Origin: Pirellulales bacterium
GTDB lineage: Bacteria; Planctomycetota; Planctomycetia; Pirellulales; Thermoguttaceae
NCBI GenBank assembly: GCA_020846145.1
Contig: JADLEL010000007.1
Span: 1-64,000, forward strand
Reading direction: 5' to 3'
Length of the DNA: 64,000 nt
Part shown: positions 52,822-61,833 of the stretch, in pieces
How positions within the stretch are numbered: position 1 is the stretch's first letter
How the letters are laid out: each line of letters begins with the position of its first letter
Notes under the pieces: model-generated
Told to the model about the DNA's origin: nothing
Databases searched by the model: none
The model's input: the letters and a program-made list of their open reading frames with translations, nothing else
Program-made: the position numbers and the translations under genes

Positions 52822-54468
52822 ATGTACAAACTCCTCCTCTGTTGGCGGTATCTTCGCACGCGGTACATCGCGCTGGTGTCGATCATCAGCGTGATGCTGG
52901 GCGTGGCCACGATGATCGTGGTCAACAGCGTGATGGAAGGCTTCAGCGGCGAGATGCAGAACCGCATTCACAACTCCACCTCCGATATCGTGATCGACGC
53001 GCTCGATTTCGCCGGCATGCCGGACGCCGAATATCAATTCGAGCAGATTCGCAAGGCGGCGGGCGAGGACATCGAGGCGATGTCGCCGGTGGTGCTCACC
53101 ATCGGCATGCTCAATCTCTCGCCCGGCGGCCGAAGCATCTCGATGCCGGTGCGGGTGATCGGCATCGACGAAGCCACGCAGGGCCTGGTGAGCGACTTTA
53201 ACAAGTATCTGCAGCATCCCGAAAACCGCAAGAAGATGAGCTTCGCGCTGCGCGAAGACAAATACGACACGCGCGATCATCAAGCCGACGGAGACGCTCC
53301 CGACCGTTCGATCATGGCCGAAGCCGGCTGGAAACGCCGCCGCATGATCGCCGAGAGCCTCGCCCGGGAGCAAAAGAATCGCTGGGAGAATCCGGCGGGA
53401 GCGGAGATTCGGCGGCAATCCTACGTGGAAGGGGCGGAGGGCGGCGCCGCGGCGCCGCGCGGCGCGGCGGAAGGCGATCCCGAAGGAAATGTCCCGCCCC
53501 CCGTCGAAAACGTGCCGACCGGGGACATCTTTCAGCAAAATCCCGCGCTCGCCGCCGCCGCGGCTCCGGCCTTCGACATGGCGAAAGATCAGCACACGGG
53601 AATCGTCCTGGGCATGTTGCTGGCAAGCAGACGCTTTTTGCTCGATAGCGACGAACCGAACGGCGGCTGCGAGGATCGCTTTTACGTCCTGCCCGGCGAA
53701 GACGTGAAATTGACGTTCCCCACGGCGGGCACGCCGCCCAAGGTCGCCAGCGACACCTTCACCGTGGTCGATTTTTTCGAGAGCAAGATGAGCGAAAGCG
53801 ATTCGAGCTTCGTGTTCGTGCCGATTCGCGAATTGCAACGCTTGCGGGGGATGAGCGCCTCCGCGGCCGACGCGGGAATGATCAATCAAATTCTCATCAA
53901 GCTCAAGCCGGGCGTCGATGGCGACCGCGTGCGCGACAAACTCAAAGCCATTTATCCGGAGACGATGTATTCGGTCCAAACCTGGCGCGACCAGCGCAGC
54001 CCGCTGTTGGCCGCCGTGCAATTGGAAACCACGATCTTGAACGTGCTCTTGTTCTTCATCATTGCCGTGGCGGGCTTCGGCATTCTGGCGATCTTTTACA
54101 TGATCGTAGTCGAAAAGACCCGCGATATCGGCATCTTGAAATCGCTGGGGGCGTCGCGCGGCGGCGTGATGGGTATTTTTCTGGCCTACGGCCTCTCGTT
54201 GGGATTGGTCGGTTCGGGGGCGGGCCTGGTTATCGGCTTGCTGTTCGTTCAGTACATCAATCAAATTGCCGATTTTTTGAGTTGGGTCCGGGGGATGCCG
54301 GTCTTCGATCCCACCATTTACTACTTCAACAAAATTCCCACGAGCCTCGTCCCGCAAACCGTGATATCCATTGTTGTCGGCGCCGTGGCGATCGCCGTCT
54401 TGGCGAGCATTCTGCCCGCCCGCCGCGCCGCGCGCCTGCATCCCGTGGAGGCCCTGCGCTATGAGTGA
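52822..54468 (+). CDS. ABC transporter permease, LolC/LolE-MacB family, with a large loop insertion
   Basis: 548 residues. One N-terminal helix (YIALVSIISVMLGVATMIVV), a large periplasmic domain, then three C-terminal helices (LLFFIIAVAGFGILAIFYMI; GIFLAYGLSLGLVGSGAGLV; VISIVVGAVAIAVLASILPA). The segment VVEKTRDIGILKSLGASRGG, just before helix 3, and the final ARRAARLHPVEALRYE are FtsX-family hallmarks. About residues 155-255 form a hydrophilic insertion rich in Arg, Ala and Pro that is not part of the core fold. It overlaps the ATPase gene by 8 bp. With it, it should extract lipoproteins or move another envelope substrate. Confidence 0.9.
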   Translation: MYKLLLCWRYLRTRYIALVSIISVMLGVATMIVVNSVMEGFSGEMQNRIHNSTSDIVIDALDFAGMPDAEYQFEQIRKAAGEDIEAMSPVVLTIGMLNLSPGGRSISMPVRVIGIDEATQGLVSDFNKYLQHPENRKKMSFALREDKYDTRDHQADGDAPDRSIMAEAGWKRRRMIAESLAREQKNRWENPAGAEIRRQSYVEGAEGGAAAPRGAAEGDPEGNVPPPVENVPTGDIFQQNPALAAAAAPAFDMAKDQHTGIVLGMLLASRRFLLDSDEPNGGCEDRFYVLPGEDVKLTFPTAGTPPKVASDTFTVVDFFESKMSESDSSFVFVPIRELQRLRGMSASAADAGMINQILIKLKPGVDGDRVRDKLKAIYPETMYSVQTWRDQRSPLLAAVQLETTILNVLLFFIIAVAGFGILAIFYMIVVEKTRDIGILKSLGASRGGVMGIFLAYGLSLGLVGSGAGLVIGLLFVQYINQIADFLSWVRGMPVFDPTIYYFNKIPTSLVPQTVISIVVGAVAIAVLASILPARRAARLHPVEALRYE

Positions 54469-55366
54469 CGATCGCGAACGGATTCCGCATCCTACGACTT
54501 CGATCGATCCGCATCGACACTCGATGCCACGAGTGCCTGGTTCTCCGCTGTTTAGCGGTCCCCATTTTCAAGTTCCGAAAACGGAAAGAGCAGAAAAAGC
54601 GATTTCCACCTCGGTAACGATCATCCCCATGATTAATGCCTCGCCAACCGAATCTCCCCTTCCGGCGGAAAATCAAATCGATCATTTGCGAACGATCGAT
54701 TTATATAAAAGTTATCGGAAGGGTTCGGTCGAAGTGCCGGTATTGCGCGGCGTGGAAGTCAATATCCGCCCGGGCGAATTTTTGGCCATCGAGGGCCAAA
54801 GCGGTTCGGGCAAAAGCACGTTGTTGCATCTGATGGGCACTTTGGACGGACCCGACAAGGGCGAGATTCATTTTCATGGCCGGCGGATCGACAATCTGCC
54901 TGCTCGAAATCGGGATACCCTCCGAAATAAACGCATCGGCATGATTTTCCAGTTTTACCACCTTCTGCCCGAGTTATCGATGCTGGAAAACGTTCTCTCG
55001 CCGCTGATGATTGCCGATGGCGTGTGGAGTTATCTGAAAAACCGGCGAAAATACCGCGAAACGGCCAAATCGTTGTTGAATTTGATGGGTCTTTCGCACC
55101 GGCTCAAGCACAAGCCTCGCGAACTTTCGGGCGGCGAAATGCAACGCGCGGCCATCGCCCGGGCGCTCATCGCCCGGCCGGAATTGCTCTTGGCCGACGA
55201 ACCCACCGGCAATCTGGACCAGGCCACCGGCCGGGAGATTCTTAAAATCCTGCGAACCTTGAACGAAGAGCAAAACATCACTATAGTGATGGTTACTCAC
55301 GATCAGTCCCTCGCCGCCCAAGCCGACCGCATCGTCCGCTTGAAAGGCGGGGTGATTGAGGGGTAA
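54461..55366 (+). CDS. lolD: ABC transporter ATP-binding protein, LolD family
   Basis: 301 residues if started at ATG 54461, which overlaps the permease stop; a second candidate is ATG 54629 (MINASPTESPLPAENQ), giving 245 residues, nearer the family size. All ATPase motifs are present: Walker A EGQSGSGKSTLLHLMGTLDG, Q-loop GMIFQFYHLLPELSMLENVL, signature ELSGGEMQRAAIARALI, Walker B LLLADEPTGNLDQATG and switch His VMVTHDQS. The 56 residues between the two starts look low-complexity and partly repeat-derived (CCACGAGTGCCTGG). Partner of the preceding permease. Confidence 0.93.
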   Translation: MSDDRERIPHPTTSIDPHRHSMPRVPGSPLFSGPHFQVPKTERAEKAISTSVTIIPMINASPTESPLPAENQIDHLRTIDLYKSYRKGSVEVPVLRGVEVNIRPGEFLAIEGQSGSGKSTLLHLMGTLDGPDKGEIHFHGRRIDNLPARNRDTLRNKRIGMIFQFYHLLPELSMLENVLSPLMIADGVWSYLKNRRKYRETAKSLLNLMGLSHRLKHKPRELSGGEMQRAAIARALIARPELLLADEPTGNLDQATGREILKILRTLNEEQNITIVMVTHDQSLAAQADRIVRLKGGVIEG

Positions 55367-55440
55367 CAGCAAGGGATTGGGGATTAAGGATTGGAATATC
55401 ACCACTCTAATCGCTAATCCCTAATCCCCAATCCCTTATT
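55367..55440. repeat. Inverted heptamer pair (GGATTGG/TAATCCC)
   Basis: GGGATTGGGGATTAAGGATT (55372-55391) faces CTAATCCCTAATCCCCAATC (55415-55434). Confidence 0.88.
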
Positions 55441-55456
55441 ACTTCCTCACGGTTTC

Positions 55457-56344
55457 ATGGCTCCACAAATCTACATCAGCGGCGAACTATACGACAAGGA
55501 AAATGCCAAGATCAGCGTCTTCGACCACGGATTGCTTTACGGCGACGGCGTGTTCGAGGGCATTCGCAGCTACGGCGGCAAGGTCTTTCGGCTGGAACGG
55601 CATCTCGACCGGCTCTGGGAATCGGCCAAGGCCATCTGGCTGGAAATTCCCCTGACGAAGGACGAAATGGCCGAGGCCATCTACAATACGCTCGCGGTCA
55701 ACGGCGTGAAGGACGGCTACATCCGCGTGGTGGTAACGCGCGGCGAGGGCACCCTGGGGCTCGATCCGAACCGTTGCGCCAATCCCGAAGTCATCATCAT
55801 CGCCGACCGCATCGCGCTTTACCCGAAGGAATACTACGAGAACGGCTTGGAGATCATTACCGTAAGCGTGATGCGAAACCATCCCGCCGCGCTCAGCCCG
55901 CGGATCAAATCGTTGAACTATTTGAACAACATCCTGGCGAAGATCGAGGGCCTGCAGGCGGGCTGCATCGAAGCGCTGATGCTCAACCACAAGGGCGAAG
56001 TGTCCGAATGCACGGGAGACAACATCTTCATCGTTCGCCGCGGCGCGCTGCTCACACCGCCCAACGAAGCCGGCATTTTGGAAGGCATTACGCGCGATGC
56101 GGTGATGGAGTTGGCGCGGAAGGCGGGCATCGAGGTCCGCGAAACGCCGCTCACCAAGCACGACGTGTACGTCGCCGAGGAATGCTTCCTCACCGGCTCG
56201 GCCGCCGAAGTCGTGCCTGTCATCAAGGTCGATGCCCGCACGATCGGCGGCGGCAAGCCTGGACCCGTCACCCGCGATCTCATGGCGCGATTCCACGAAT
56301 TGACGAAGTCCGCAGATAGTTCGAACTGCACGAACCATCGATAA
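55457..56344 (+). CDS. ilvE: Branched-chain amino acid aminotransferase
   Basis: 295 residues, the class IV PLP aminotransferase length. SVFDHGLLYGDGVFEGIRSY at the N-terminus, GYIRVVVTRGEGTLGLDPNR, the PLP lysine in SPRIKSLNYLNNILAKIEGL, VSECTGDNIFIVRRGALLTP and the C-terminal EECFLTGSAAEVVPVIKVDA all fit IlvE. The cytoplasmic enzyme interconverts Leu/Ile/Val and their 2-oxo acids with glutamate. D-amino acid aminotransferase is a related alternative, but EGIRSY and the KSLNYLNN form favour IlvE. dedA starts 5 bp after the stop. Confidence 0.93.
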   Translation: MAPQIYISGELYDKENAKISVFDHGLLYGDGVFEGIRSYGGKVFRLERHLDRLWESAKAIWLEIPLTKDEMAEAIYNTLAVNGVKDGYIRVVVTRGEGTLGLDPNRCANPEVIIIADRIALYPKEYYENGLEIITVSVMRNHPAALSPRIKSLNYLNNILAKIEGLQAGCIEALMLNHKGEVSECTGDNIFIVRRGALLTPPNEAGILEGITRDAVMELARKAGIEVRETPLTKHDVYVAEECFLTGSAAEVVPVIKVDARTIGGGKPGPVTRDLMARFHELTKSADSSNCTNHR

Positions 56345-56349
56345 ACGCC

Positions 56350-57024
56350 GTGGAAACGCTTCGCCACATCATCGACCTCTTCCTGCATCTCGACGTGCAT
56401 TTGCGGGAAATCGTGGCGCACTACGCCGGATGGTCCTACGCCATCCTGTTCGCGGTGATTTTTTGCGAAACCGGCCTGGTGGTAACGCCCTTTCTGCCGG
56501 GCGATTCGCTGCTGTTCGCCGCGGGCGCGATCGCCGCCACCGGGGCGCTCGATCCGTGGTGGCTCTTTCTCGCGCTCAGCGCGGCCGCGATCCTCGGCGA
56601 TACGGTCAACTACTGGCTGGGGCATTATGTCGGTCCGCGGGCGTTCACGGGAAAGGTGCGGTTTTTGAAGAAGGAGCATCTCGACCGCACGCACCGGTTC
56701 TTCGAGAAATACGGCGGGAAAACGATCATCCTCGCCCGCTTCGTGCCCATCGTCCGCACCTTCGCGCCCTTCGTGGCCGGAATCGGGGCAATGAGCTACG
56801 GAAAATTCATTCTCTATAACGTTGTCGGCGGGATCGCTTGGGTGGCGATCTTCATCTATGCCGGTTTCAAGTTTGCCAAAAACGAATTCGTGCAGAAGAA
56901 TTTTTCCCTGGTCATCCTAGTCATTGTCATCATCTCCGTCCTGCCGATGGTTTTCGAGTATTGGCGGGCGAGGAGGGAAGCGAAGAGGGGAGAGGGGAGA
57001 GGGGAGAGGGGAGAGAAAACATAA
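56350..57024 (+). CDS. DedA family membrane protein
   Basis: 224 residues, starting at GTG 56350 (next ATG would truncate the first segment). Membrane protein with the DedA core: ETGLVVTPFLPGDSLLFAAG, GDTVNYWLGHYVG, FFEKYGGKTIILARFVPIVR, TFAPFVAGIGAMSYGKFILY. The E-x-G...PG-E/D and the R-F-x-P-x-x-R motifs are conserved. DedA proteins take part in lipid flipping and envelope homeostasis. The C-terminal RGEGRGERGEKT is translated from a GGGAGAG heptamer array, so the native end is likely near EYWRARREA. It probably shares a transcript with ilvE. Confidence 0.9.
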   Translation: METLRHIIDLFLHLDVHLREIVAHYAGWSYAILFAVIFCETGLVVTPFLPGDSLLFAAGAIAATGALDPWWLFLALSAAAILGDTVNYWLGHYVGPRAFTGKVRFLKKEHLDRTHRFFEKYGGKTIILARFVPIVRTFAPFVAGIGAMSYGKFILYNVVGGIAWVAIFIYAGFKFAKNEFVQKNFSLVILVIVIISVLPMVFEYWRARREAKRGEGRGERGEKT

Positions 57025-57031
57025 GCACCGT

Positions 57032-57056
57032 TTAGCCCACGCGTCCATGCGGGGGC
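57032..57056. repeat. REP-like hairpin (CCACGCGTCCATGCGGGGGC)
   Basis: TTTAGCCCACGCGTCCATGCGGGGGCTAG is a variant of the hairpin at 8480-8508 and 31433-31455, with the same TTTAG flank. It sits in the convergent gap between dedA and aat. Confidence 0.65.
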
Positions 57057-57099
57057 TAGCGATGCCGCCGCCATTGCCCGCCTAGACAGCGGGGCGAAA

Positions 57100-57774
57100 C
57101 TATCGTTCATTAAGAAAATCCACCGGCTGCTTCAACGCCTTGGCCAGCCGCTGGAGATATTCGCGGCGGGAGATTTCGATCGCGCCGAAGCGGGCGGTGT
57201 GCGGCGTGAGTTGTTGGATGTCCAATAACGAGTAGCCGCGCGATTGGAGATGTTCGACCAAGCGGACGAGCGCCACCTTCGAGGCTTCCGGTACGCGGTA
57301 AAACATCGATTCGGCGGCGAACAGGCCGGCGATGGCGATGCCGTACGCCCCGCCCGCCAAGCGGCCTTCCTGCCACGCCTCGACGCTGTGCGCGTGCCCG
57401 AGTTCGTGCATGCGGATGTAGGCCGCGATCATCTTCGGCGTGAGCCAGGTGCCGCCTTTTCGTCCCCGGCCCGAAGCGCAGCCGCGAATCACGGCGGGGA
57501 AATCGCGGTCAAACGAGATCTCGAACCGCCCGCTCTTGCAAACTCGCAGCAGCCGCCGCGGCACGTGAAAACGCTCGAATTCGAGGATCGCCCGCGGATC
57601 GGGCGAGAACCACGGCATGGGCGTGTCGCGCTCGCCCATCGGCCAAGGAAAGATGCCGTGCCGATATGCATCCAAGAGCCATACGGGCGTCAATTCGCCG
57701 CCGAAGCCGATGAATCCCTCCGGTTCGGCGTCCTCGGCGGGAGGAAAATATCGGGATGGAGGGAGGAGGGGCAT
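57100..57774 (-). CDS. aat: Leucyl/phenylalanyl-tRNA-protein transferase
   Basis: 224 residues, as expected for Aat, which adds Leu or Phe to N-terminal Arg/Lys of proteins, marking them for ClpAP degradation (N-degron pathway). Motifs: FPPAEDAEPEGFIGFGGELT, YRHGIFPWPMGERDTPMPWF, SPDPRAILEFERFHVPRRLL, GTWLTPKMIAAYIRMHELGH, AHSVEAWQEGRLAGGAYGIA, and FAAESMFYRVPEASKVALVR. All key regions are intact. Start ATG 57774. Single gene, converging with dedA. Confidence 0.95.
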   Translation of the reverse strand: MPLLPPSRYFPPAEDAEPEGFIGFGGELTPVWLLDAYRHGIFPWPMGERDTPMPWFSPDPRAILEFERFHVPRRLLRVCKSGRFEISFDRDFPAVIRGCASGRGRKGGTWLTPKMIAAYIRMHELGHAHSVEAWQEGRLAGGAYGIAIAGLFAAESMFYRVPEASKVALVRLVEHLQSRGYSLLDIQQLTPHTARFGAIEISRREYLQRLAKALKQPVDFLNER

Positions 57775-57943
57775 GGAGGAAATGATGAATGCGGAATGAT
57801 GAATGATGAATGTTTAGCCGCGACCGTGCATCGACCGAAGGTTGGTCAGGGATCGCTTTGGGAAAGTAACATTGAACGATGATTGTTTACGAAGTCGCAG
57901 ACTGTTTTCATTCATCATTCCGCATTCATCATTTTCCCCCATT
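57775..57943. repeat. Heptamer arrays (GATGAAT and inverse) between aat and the channel gene
   Basis: GAATGATGAATGATGAATG (57795-57813) faces TTCATTCATCATTCCGCATT (57909-57928) and a partial ATCATT. A possible hairpin of short stem. No gene. Confidence 0.7.
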
Positions 57944-60900
57944 TTACGCCGCTTTGCGATTTTTTTCATCTCCTTCTGCTTGGCCGAAAACTCCCGCCCC
58001 TGCTCCCCAATTGCCGGTCATCGAGCGGACGTGAATATCGTGCTGCGGGAAGGCGATTTCGATCGCGTTTTCGCGGAACAGGCGGTCGATCTCCATGTTC
58101 AAATCGTGGACCGCGTGTTGGCGGCTCTCGAGGTTCGGCAGGAAACAGCGCAGCACGAATTTCAGCGAACTGTCGCCGAACGCCTCGAACGTAACCAACG
58201 GCGGCGGGTCTTTCAGCACGTGGGGATGATTCGCGGCGGCCTCGCGCAGCAGTTTGGCGGCCAGGGCGGTATCCGATCCGTAGGCGATGCCGATCGCGAT
58301 TTGAATCCGGTTGACCTTGTCCGAAAGCGTCCAGTTGAGCACTTTGCCGGTGATCACGTCCTTGTTGGGGATGATGAGTTCCTTGCGATCGCCATCGACG
58401 ATGGTCGTGGCCCTCATGCGGATGCGGGAGACCATGCCGGAGACGTCGGCGATGGTGATCACGTCTCCCACGCGAATCGGCCGCTCGAGGAGAATGATCA
58501 AGCCGGAGACGAAATTGGCGAATATTTCCTGCAAGCCGAAACCCAATCCCACGCTGATGGCGGCCACGAGCCATTGCACCTTCGACCAACCCAGCCCGAC
58601 GCCGTTGCAGACGAAAATCAGGCCGACGACGGTGATCAGATAGCGCGAAACCGTGGCCGCGGCATAGCGCGCGCCGGCATCGAGCGGCAGGTGCTGTAGA
58701 ACGGCCATTTCCAGCAGGCCGGGAATGTTCTTCGCGGCGATGAGCGTGGTCGCCAGCACGAGCATCGCCAGGCCCAGATCGGCGAGGGTGACGGACGCGA
58801 TGGGCATGCCGGTTTCCGACTTGACGATCGCGGCGGCCGTTTCGGCGGTTTCGGCCGTCGCGGCATTCTCGGCGATGCGGAAGGCGGGCCAAATTTCGAC
58901 GCGGTTGAGAATTCCCAAGGCCGGCAGCACATCGACCCAAACGCACCAGACGACGAACAGCCCCGCCAGAACCAAGGTATATTCCACCAGATGCCGCGTT
59001 TGAATGTTGATCGTGGCCAAATCGCATTCGACCGGCGGTGCGGCGGGCAGATCGGCGGTTAAGAGATTGCCGCCGTTATTCTGGCCCGACGCCAAACGCT
59101 GCTTCACCTGGGCGTTGGCGATTTTTCTTCGATTCACGCGAATCCAGCGCAGCAGGATCGAGCGCAGCAGGATCAAGCCCAGCAACAGATAGATCGACAG
59201 CACCATTCGCGCGGCGAGTTGTTGGCTGGTGTAGTAATAGCCCGCGACCGCCATGCCCGCCAGCGTGAGCGGCAATAGCACCGCCGCGGGATACCAGAGG
59301 TAGCGGGTGCGGTCCATCCAGCCGCCGCGGCGCGCGGCGAGAAAGTCGCGGAAGACGCCGCCGCCGGGTCGGAGGATGCGTTCGACGAAAATCGCGAAAC
59401 ACGCCAACGCGGCGATGAAGGCGATCCGCCCCAGCGAATCGTTCCGGCGTTCGTTTTCCTGCGAATGCAGCATGGCGACGAGGAAGACCAGCGGCAAGAC
59501 GGCTGCGCAGAGCCACTTGACGTGCCGCCGCAGGAGGGCCAGGTTTTCGCCGGGCCAACCGAAGTGCGCTTCGCCGAGCCCGCGGGGGCGGCCCAAGGCG
59601 CGGAGCAGTTCCAAGACGAAATAGATCCGCGCCGCGGCGGCCAAGCCCGCGCCGAACGACTTGCACGATTCCGACGCGTCTTCCGCCGAAATGAGCCGCC
59701 AGGAAAAGTAGGCGAGAACGCCGGGCCATAACGCGGCGATCGCAATCGTCAGCAAAATGGCCGCGAGCGTGGGCGTCATGCGGTAGCATTGCGTTCCTTC
59801 GGCCACGTCGCCGATGCGCTGAATTTTCCACCGCATTTGCCGCCGCAAAATGAAAAGCGGCGCGAAAACGGCGAGGGCCGCCAGGGGCGCCGGCGGATTT
59901 TGCCCGGCGTCGAGAAGCAGTGCGCGGCCGATTTCCCAGAGCGCTTTGGGACCGAACAGATGCCACAACGCATCGCCCGCCTCGGCGGCGTCGGAGCGGC
60001 TCATGCCGGCGGCGCTGGCGATCCACAGCACGCGCTCGTCGATGTATTTCGTGCAAGCTTCGGTTTGCGCGATCAGTTGCCGTTCGGCGTTCACCAGCCC
60101 GATAAGTTTGTCGAAATACGTGTTGTGGTCGCCGATCGAGGCGTCGAGGTACTCGGTTTCGGTATGCAAGGTTTCGCGGACGGCCTTCTCCAATTCCTCG
60201 ACGTTGGAAGGATCGGCCGAAGTTTCGAGATTTTGCATGGCCAACTTGACTTGCTGCTCCATATTGGCCAAGGCCGAACGCCGTTCGTCCAATTGCAGCG
60301 TGGATAATTGGCTCTCGCCGATGGCCGATTGCAAGACGTCGATATGGCGGCGCGTCGCGCTGACGTTCGGCAGCATTTCGCGCTGCTTGCGGAGCAACAG
60401 TCCGATGGTGTTCGTCATGCCCGCCGCTTTGACTTTGTTCCGCGCCCCGTTGAATTGCACGTTGAGCTTGGCCAACTCCTCCTTGGTGCGTTCGAGCTGC
60501 CGGGTGATTTCCGAAATTTTGCCGGCAAGCTGCTTGCGGCTTTCGGCCAACGCGGCGTTTTCGCGAGCCAGGCGCTTGACCGCCGGATGGGCGCGGGCTG
60601 CCTCGAGCCGGGCGCGGCGGAGTTGTCCATCGGCCTCGGTCTGTCGGCGTTGATTGGCGACCTCGTGCCAACGTTTCAGTTCCTCTTCGGCCAGAACGAC
60701 GCGGCGGGCGGCCAAATCGCGCTGCAAGGGGAGCAGTTCCACCGTGGCCTCGTACGCGGCAATTTCCTTCTCGTACAAAAGAAGTTTCTGCACGAAAGCG
60801 CGGCGTTGGCCGTGCAATAAAACGCGCTGCGCGGCGGTCAAGGGCGGCGGTTCGCCCTCGGGCGCGGGCGACCGCAGTTGTTCTTCGACTCGATTGAGTT

Positions 60901-61402
60901 GCTCCCGCGTCTCGCTCGTATTTTTGGGGAGTTCGAGCCGCCGCGCCGCCCGATTCTTCGGCTCGGCCTCGAGCGCCGTGAGTTGCGTCCGCGCTTCGTC
61001 CAGTTCGCTTTGCTTTTTGCCGATGAGTTGATCGATCTGCGGCAGCGTTAGATCGTCCGGTTTCTCCACGACGGATTTTGCCGGCAATTTGGCAAGCGCG
61101 ATCTTGGTTTCTTGCAGCTTGTCCCCGGCCGTCGCGATCGCCTGCTCGAAGTTGGCGATTTTCGCGGCCCGGTTCTTGATCGCTTCCAGTTCCGGCAGCG
61201 CTTGCTGGTAGCAATCGCGGATTTTCTGTTTGACGGCTTCCTCGATGTCTTTCGCGTCGTCGAGTTGCTTGATCCGCGTTCGAACGCTTTCGGCCGAAAT
61301 GCCCTCCGGCTCGGCGGCTTTCTCGGACGGCGTTTGCGCCCGCGCATACGCCAACGGAAACAGAAATAGGAACAGGCAGAAAATATACGTGTTCGTTCGC
61401 AT
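57944..61402 (-). CDS. Large mechanosensitive channel of the MscK/KefA type
   Basis: 1152 residues. Signal peptide (TYIFCLFLFLFPLAYARA), then a long periplasmic coiled-coil region (about 30-470; for example QLNRVEEQLRSPAPEGEPPP, LERTKEELAKLNVQFNGARN), about ten membrane helices (500-950), and the MscS-type core at the C-terminus. The pore region is LVAAISVGLGFGLQEIFANF, then VSGLIILLERPIRVGDVITI, followed by the beta domain (VSRIRMRATTIVDGDRKELI, IPNKDVITGKVLNWTLSDKV). The architecture is that of MscK (1120 in E. coli). It releases solutes under turgor stress; some members need K+. Start ATG 61402. Confidence 0.9.
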   Translation of the reverse strand: MRTNTYIFCLFLFLFPLAYARAQTPSEKAAEPEGISAESVRTRIKQLDDAKDIEEAVKQKIRDCYQQALPELEAIKNRAAKIANFEQAIATAGDKLQETKIALAKLPAKSVVEKPDDLTLPQIDQLIGKKQSELDEARTQLTALEAEPKNRAARRLELPKNTSETREQLNRVEEQLRSPAPEGEPPPLTAAQRVLLHGQRRAFVQKLLLYEKEIAAYEATVELLPLQRDLAARRVVLAEEELKRWHEVANQRRQTEADGQLRRARLEAARAHPAVKRLARENAALAESRKQLAGKISEITRQLERTKEELAKLNVQFNGARNKVKAAGMTNTIGLLLRKQREMLPNVSATRRHIDVLQSAIGESQLSTLQLDERRSALANMEQQVKLAMQNLETSADPSNVEELEKAVRETLHTETEYLDASIGDHNTYFDKLIGLVNAERQLIAQTEACTKYIDERVLWIASAAGMSRSDAAEAGDALWHLFGPKALWEIGRALLLDAGQNPPAPLAALAVFAPLFILRRQMRWKIQRIGDVAEGTQCYRMTPTLAAILLTIAIAALWPGVLAYFSWRLISAEDASESCKSFGAGLAAAARIYFVLELLRALGRPRGLGEAHFGWPGENLALLRRHVKWLCAAVLPLVFLVAMLHSQENERRNDSLGRIAFIAALACFAIFVERILRPGGGVFRDFLAARRGGWMDRTRYLWYPAAVLLPLTLAGMAVAGYYYTSQQLAARMVLSIYLLLGLILLRSILLRWIRVNRRKIANAQVKQRLASGQNNGGNLLTADLPAAPPVECDLATINIQTRHLVEYTLVLAGLFVVWCVWVDVLPALGILNRVEIWPAFRIAENAATAETAETAAAIVKSETGMPIASVTLADLGLAMLVLATTLIAAKNIPGLLEMAVLQHLPLDAGARYAAATVSRYLITVVGLIFVCNGVGLGWSKVQWLVAAISVGLGFGLQEIFANFVSGLIILLERPIRVGDVITIADVSGMVSRIRMRATTIVDGDRKELIIPNKDVITGKVLNWTLSDKVNRIQIAIGIAYGSDTALAAKLLREAAANHPHVLKDPPPLVTFEAFGDSSLKFVLRCFLPNLESRQHAVHDLNMEIDRLFRENAIEIAFPQHDIHVRSMTGNWGAGAGVFGQAEGDEKNRKAA

Positions 61403-61494
61403 GATGGAAGCGGAATTCTTGCGAAAAGATCGTGTAATTTCACGCGTTTTCGGGGACGTATGTACCGCGCTCCCGCATTTCGAGCAAGGGCAAA

Positions 61495-61818
61495 AACGAA
61501 GGCGGAAGGCGGAAGGGGGAAGGGGGAAGGCGGAAGGCGGAAGGCGGAAGGGGGAAGGCGGAAGGGGGAAAGCGGAAGGGGGAAAGCGGAAGGGGGAAAG
61601 CGGAAGGGGGAATACCGTAAGCGGTAGGAAGTAGGGGGGAAGTATGAAGGATGAATGGAGAAACGCAAGCAGTAGGATTTACATCTCGACTCTGCTTACT
61701 GCTTACTGCTTACTGCCTACTGCTTACTGCCTACTGCCTACTGCCTTTCCCATTCATCCTTCATCCTTCATCCTTCATACTTTTCCCCCTTCCCCCTTCC
61801 CCCTTCCGCCTTTCCCTT
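61495..61818. repeat. Mirror-ordered heptamer mosaic
   Basis: Left to right: CGGAAGG units (61499-61615), GAAGTATGAAGGATGAATGG (61639-61658), GCAAGCAGTAG (61666-61676); then the complements in reverse order: TACTGCT/TACTGCC (61691-61744), CATTCATCCTTCATCCTTCA (61751-61770), CCCCCTTCCCCCTTCCGCC (61790-61811). The whole block can fold into one nested hairpin between the divergent channel and kinase genes. Confidence 0.9.
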
Positions 61819-61833
61819 TCTATACTGATTCTT

